NCBI RefSeq assembly: GCF_000003605.2
Contig: NW_003138327.1
Location: forward strand, 107,554-130,548
Direction of reading: 5' to 3'
From: Saccoglossus kowalevskii
Taxonomy: Eukaryota > Hemichordata > Enteropneusta > Harrimaniidae
Length of the DNA stretch: 22,995 nt
Positions 19,322-22,995 of this stretch are shown here, piece after piece; position 1 is the first letter of the stretch, and each line of letters begins with the position of its first letter. Made by a program: the position numbers and the translations under genes. The notes under the pieces are model-generated. The model was not told where the DNA came from. It saw only the letters and a program-made list of their open reading frames with translations, and did not search any database.

Positions 19322-21072
19322 CTTTTTTCTACTTTGTCTTCAATAGCAGTGTCAACACTCGCTGATCGTTCACGTGCCTCAAGTCGAGATTTCATTCCAT
19401 TATCGACTGGTCCTACACTTCTACTTAAAAACGTCTCTTCCTCATCATCAAGGAAATGATAATCACACATCAAGTCATCAGAAGCAAGGGAATCCATGTC
19501 ACAAGAATCAAATTCACCTTGCAGTTCACTTATTTTAGGATTTTTTAACGGAATTGGTATCGGTACTTCACCAAAATTTGGAGATTTGAAGGGCGTTTTT
19601 GCATCCTTCACAAATGTTTTTTGTGTTTCTTTCACAGATGATGTTTCATTACAAATTGTATTTTGAGGATCAGATTTTGATTGTTTTCCATCTTCTGTTG
19701 GTTTAGCACAACTGTCATCAATCGACAGTGTCCTCATGCCAGTGCACAGTGTTTTCTCAATTTTTGACCTTACAGCAGCGAGCAACTCCTCGCCAGGACT
19801 TTCATTCTCTTGATTCAGTTCACATACAAGATTCTGCTTTGGCACTTCATGCCGTGGAGTACTTGTTGCCATACCTTTAATGGCTACCCTGAAATCCGAT
19901 TGTGTGGGGGGTGTTGGTAAATCCTCTGACTGGATTGAATTTCCTGACAGTCCATCTATTTTCTTGATTCCTTCAATCCTATTTGAGACATCAAAACCTC
20001 GACTTAGGATCTCATTGTTTGACTTTATGATCGATGGAGACAAGATTTTGTTTGTGGGTAGTATGGGGTCATCAACACGTATTCCAGTCTTGGGTTTATC
20101 TAATGCATGTTCATTTCCTTTAACAAGTTTAGATGCTGGATTAGAGACAGCGGATACAGAATTAGCGGCATATACCTGCTTCAGCCCAGTATCTTTCTGA
20201 GATATTTTTATATCAGTCCCAGATTGCGCAGATCGAGTATTCTCCCCAAATACGCTTTTATATATGGGCAGTTTCATGTACACTTTTCCCCCATTTGTCA
20301 CAGTTGGTTTGTTAGCAGTGGATGATGATATTGCACGGGAGGCTGAAGAACCATAGATGGGCACCTTACTACCATTTGTTGTTGATGAGGGTGCTGGTAA
20401 TTTACTGGGTTGAACAAGATTTGGGTTTACAGATGGTGCTGTCGGTAATCTACTAGGTTGAATAGAATTTGGGATTACAGTAACTGAAGGAGAATCTCTC
20501 GGTTCTTTGTTTTCATCATTGATGGGACATACCGATCCAACACTACCACTACTACTACTTGATATAGAACTCTGGGAACTCCTAGAACCACCAAGAAAAC
20601 CAAATCGTGAGCTTTTTGCTATTACTTCCTCGCCAAAAACTCTAGGAGGAGAACTGCCATTTTTATCTTTCTCTATTTTGGGTTTTATTTTTGGATTAGA
20701 TCTGTTTTCCTCCTCCTTTAACACAGACAGCCTGTCCTCATACAAAGCAACTCTTTCAGAAGTAGATGTTAACTTTTGTACATTTTGTAACGATGGTCCT
20801 TTGTAGTTCTGTGAACCTGGTGGGCGAACATATGGAGTAAATCTCGTTGTTGCATAAAAAGCAGTTGCCATGGTTTCCGGCTTATTTAATTTTTTGGATG
20901 TTTTCTTCTTTTTTTTTGATTCCTTCACAGGCGAATCTTGATCTGAAGAATCACTTGTTTTTGATCTTTTCCTTCGAAATGATGGTAGTCGAGAAATAAA
21001 CGATCTTCCCTTCTTATTGCCTCCCTTCCTCGGTGACAGGGATGTCGTAGAAGTATCTGACAAATCTGACAT
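19322..21072 (-). CDS. CCSER: CCSER-family protein, first coding exon (583 codons + 2 nt)
   Basis: This is the first and largest coding exon of a CCSER1/CCSER2 homologue. The start is the ATG at 21072-21070 (MSDLSDTSTT); an in-frame TAA lies 8 codons upstream and no ATG lies between. Seen in order: SRLPSFRRKRSK at residues 27-38, a Lys-rich run at 53-61, a conserved-looking stretch at about 69-118, Ser runs at about 163-180, SRLP and SKLP at 207-210 and 223-226, and an acidic block SDDLMCDYHFLDDEEE at about 531-546. The exon ends at donor AAAG|GTTTGT, phase 2. Family knowledge: vertebrate CCSER proteins share a basic SRLP/SKLP N-terminus, a Ser-rich disordered middle and a DDLMLD acidic motif. 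CCSER2 (Gcap14) is reported as a microtubule plus-end protein binding Ndel1. Inference: the S-x-L-P motifs with basic flanks are EB1-binding candidates. Family assignment is strong; CCSER1 versus CCSER2 cannot be decided and this may be the single pre-duplication gene. Confidence 0.93.
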
Positions 21073-21181
21073 TATGATACAAGACACAAAGACTTAAAAT
21101 AAAATGAATTCGTTTAACAGAATCATTGTTCGGTGCTTCCAAGCAACACATCCTCACATATTACTTCAGGTTGATCCACAT
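21073..21181 (-). other. CCSER: 5'UTR part of the first coding exon, with a short upstream ORF
   Basis: The minus strand reads TTCTTTCTTTTTTTTTTAG followed by ATGTGGATC, an excellent splice acceptor placing the exon start at 21181. The first three bases of this exon are an ATG opening a six-codon upstream ORF (MWINLK, stop at 21163-21161), out of use for the main protein. A short uORF in this position could dampen translation (inference). At least one further noncoding exon must exist upstream, because an acceptor is present. Confidence 0.65.
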
Positions 21182-21554
21182 CTAAAAAAAAAAGAAAGAA
21201 CATTTTGAAATATTTTTATAAGTTTTTCAAGGAAATATTAATTAAATACAGGAAACTACCACCATTGTGAAACAGTTTTTATTCAGCAGACATATCCAGT
21301 TAGCATGCTTTCTATCAACATGGATCATGCTCGGTCCTAGTTGAAGTTTATATGACCATAAAGTACTAGTTATGATGCAAGCAATGTTTAGGCAGTGTAA
21401 AGAGTGTTATGTAACAATAGACTATTCAGAGAACATTGATGGAAGAGTACAATGCATACAGTTCTGGTGACAGTGCCTCTTTACAAATGGGCACCAATTT
21501 TTTTTTCCCACTAATATTTGGGTAAAAAAAAAAAAAAAATTTGGGTACATTTGT

Positions 21555-21665
21555 ACATATTTTCTGTTATTTTCACTGAATTCAATCTTAATTTTAGACC
21601 AAGAAGACAAAATGTACCATTGTTACTAGTTTCCAACATTTCATGCGGAAGAGAACAGACTAAAA
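21555..21665 (+). repeat. Dispersed repeat, copy B
   Basis: Plus-strand copy of the repeat at 19130-19240: TTTTCACTGAATTCAATCTT at 21570-21589, then TACTAGTTTCC, ATTTCATGCGG and AGAACAGACT. The two copies also conserve short peptides in one frame (VIFTEFNL, and NV-x-LLLV), which I take as descent rather than coding. Confidence 0.7.
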
Positions 21666-21694
21666 GTATATTGAGGATATATAGCCTGACATTT

Positions 21695-21746
21695 AGGCGT
21701 GAGTAAGCCTTCGCCGGCTGAACAGCATCAGACCTTACTAACGCCT
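21695..21746. repeat. 13-bp inverted repeat AGGCGTGAGTAAG / CTTACTAACGCCT
   Basis: The arms (21695-21707, 21734-21746) pair at 12 of 13 positions around a 26-base loop holding CTTCGCCGGCTG. A short direct repeat GCCTGACA occurs just outside the left arm and overlaps the end of the right arm. Role unknown. Confidence 0.5.
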
Positions 21747-22059
21747 GACAGAATAGTATGTCTCGTCGGCAAGATCAATACTGCGAATTCGCAAAGTTCA
21801 CGCCTTCTTGCAATGAGTTAAAATGAGTATTCATTTTGGTGGTCATGCTAATACCATCGATCAAAGCAGTGTTTGTATTGTCAGCAAAAATCACAGACTG
21901 TTTTCAACAAGATGATAAACATTGCACGGAATTAAACTCTGCCATGAATGGTTACTTTTTGATGGCTATCACTAACTGACGTTTCTGCAATTTGATTGGT
22001 ACCGTCAAAAAATCATCAGGAGAAATGAAAAACTACATCGTTCTGTCAAGATTGTGTTG

Positions 22060-22260
22060 GGTTTAGAGGCCGCAACGAACGCGACCTCATCAGATAGATA
22101 GTGCCTGAAGTGTCTCTGACACTCAAAGTGTTAAAGCGAAATGGTCATCACCTGCACACGCGCGGAAATTGAGTCCCAAGCGACGTTAACAACACACGCT
22201 ATAAAAGCAAAGGTTCATGGGTAGACGCTTGTTTGTAAACAATGACACACTATGGCCACC
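22060..22260. promoter_or_regulatory. CpG-enriched patch with a TATAAAAG box, candidate promoter
   Basis: In a very AT-rich, CpG-poor window this patch holds about a dozen CpGs within 150 bases (for example CACGCGCGG, AAGCGACG, GAACGCGACC), plus TATAAAAG at 22200-22207 on the plus strand. It lies about 1 kb upstream of the 5'UTR acceptor of the minus-strand gene. It could hold the first exon or promoter of that gene, with a minus-strand donor-like GTGCAG|GTGATG at about 22153. The TATA box itself points the other way. Location and composition only. Confidence 0.3.
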
Positions 22261-22814
22261 TGAGGCATGCGTAGGTGACAACTCCCTTACTTTAATTAAT
22301 GGTAATATTCACCATCACATTTACAAATGTACAATAGGAATTCCAAATCCTACAACATATGTCCTCTCCATGTCACAAAACATTTGTTTCAATAACAGCT
22401 AGGGCAGGGCAGTATTGAAATGAAAAGAAATTCCTAAAAATAAACACTGGATCATACATACCACTGGCTGGATTACCAGGGCATGGGCAGATTATTTTGG
22501 TTTAAACAATTTTTATAATACTCAGTGTTCATCTAAATTTCATTATATTCTGAGGCAATTTAAGAAAATGGCATAAGAAATGTAGGTGGGAATAAGGTAA
22601 ATACAGTAATGATGACCATTTTGTCAGTTTTAGAATTTTTTCATTTTTCTTTTCAATAACTGATCACCAGTCGAAGATGTGTGCTTCTAATTCTGTTTCT
22701 CGGAATGTACAAATATATACAATTATGGAAAAGACTTTCAGTATCAGCAATCATCAATTTCATCTTAAACTCTCCGGGTTGGAGCATTTGTTTTTGTTTG
22801 TTGGAGCACTTTTA

Positions 22815-22866
22815 AAAATAAATAAATGAATGAATAAATGAATAAATGAATAAATGAATAAATGAA

Positions 22867-22929
<63 letters not shown>

Positions 22930-22995
22930 ATGAATAAATGAATGAATAAATGAATAAATGAATAAATGAATAAATGAATAAATAAATAAATAAAT
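22815..22995. repeat. AAAT/AATG tetranucleotide microsatellite, continuing beyond the window
   Basis: A pure central run of AAAT units (about 22863-22930) is flanked on both sides by stretches alternating AAAT and GAAT as an 8-base unit TGAATAAA. It reaches the last base, so its true length is unknown. Confidence 0.95.

Larger units (their letters stand above)
21182..22814 (-). other. 5' intron and upstream flank of the CCSER homologue; first exon not located
   Basis: There is no coding exon on either strand that I can support. The stretch holds a poly-A/T low-complexity patch (21493-21540), one copy of a dispersed repeat (21555-21665), a 13-bp inverted repeat (21695-21746) and a CpG-enriched patch (22060-22210). 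The remainder is AT-rich and unremarkable. A noncoding first exon may lie here, but the splice donors on the minus strand are too weak to name one. Confidence 0.5.

Noticed and set aside
21073-21087. Extension of the CCSER start upstream to 21087
   Set aside because: The codon at 21087-21085 is GTG, not ATG; the first ATG after the in-frame stop is at 21072-21070.

Overview
The window looks like animal nuclear DNA, most likely from a lophotrochozoan and perhaps a bivalve mollusc. It is AT-rich, gene-poor and intron-heavy, with GT-AG introns, invertebrate-style foldback and tandem repeats, and about twenty copies of the palindrome TACATGTA. The phylum is inferred from style, not from a diagnostic gene.

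One protein-coding gene explains nearly all the coding signal. On the minus strand, seven coding exons (21072-19322, 7596-7453, 6183-5988, 3073-3038, 1574-1476, 977-867, 234-169) join with matching phases into 801 codons with no internal stop. The product is a homologue of the serine-rich coiled-coil proteins CCSER1/CCSER2 (FAM190A/FAM190B). It has an N-terminal SRLP motif in a basic patch, a long Ser-rich disordered region, an acidic SDDLM...FLDDEEE block, the family's VKTxLLxLKRxL helix, a C-terminal coiled coil and a TGVQTD motif near the window edge. The stop codon and last exon(s) lie to the left of base 1. The coding exon has a 5'UTR acceptor at 21182/21181, so the promoter and first exon(s) are upstream, either in the CpG-enriched stretch near 21690-22210 or beyond the right edge.

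The rest is intron and 5' flank. From left to right: 1750-2430 is a cluster of diverged foldback repeats; 3530-3770 is the 3' end of a dead non-LTR retrotransposon ORF; 5530-5757 holds three octamer motifs; the 11.7-kb first coding intron (7597-19321) holds a 21-bp hairpin (9039-9089), a perfect CTCF-type consensus (11452), a 26-unit 35-bp minisatellite built around a TAATTA palindrome (12001-12930), a perfect DR5 nuclear-receptor element (13128), a 157-bp satellite inside a possible terminal-inverted-repeat element (14836-15967), and a small foldback element (18848-19016). The right end runs into an AAAT/AATG microsatellite that continues out of the window.

I see no second gene that I can support, and no tRNA, rRNA or CRISPR. 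The most unusual material is the combination of regulatory-type sites and structured repeats in the long first coding intron.
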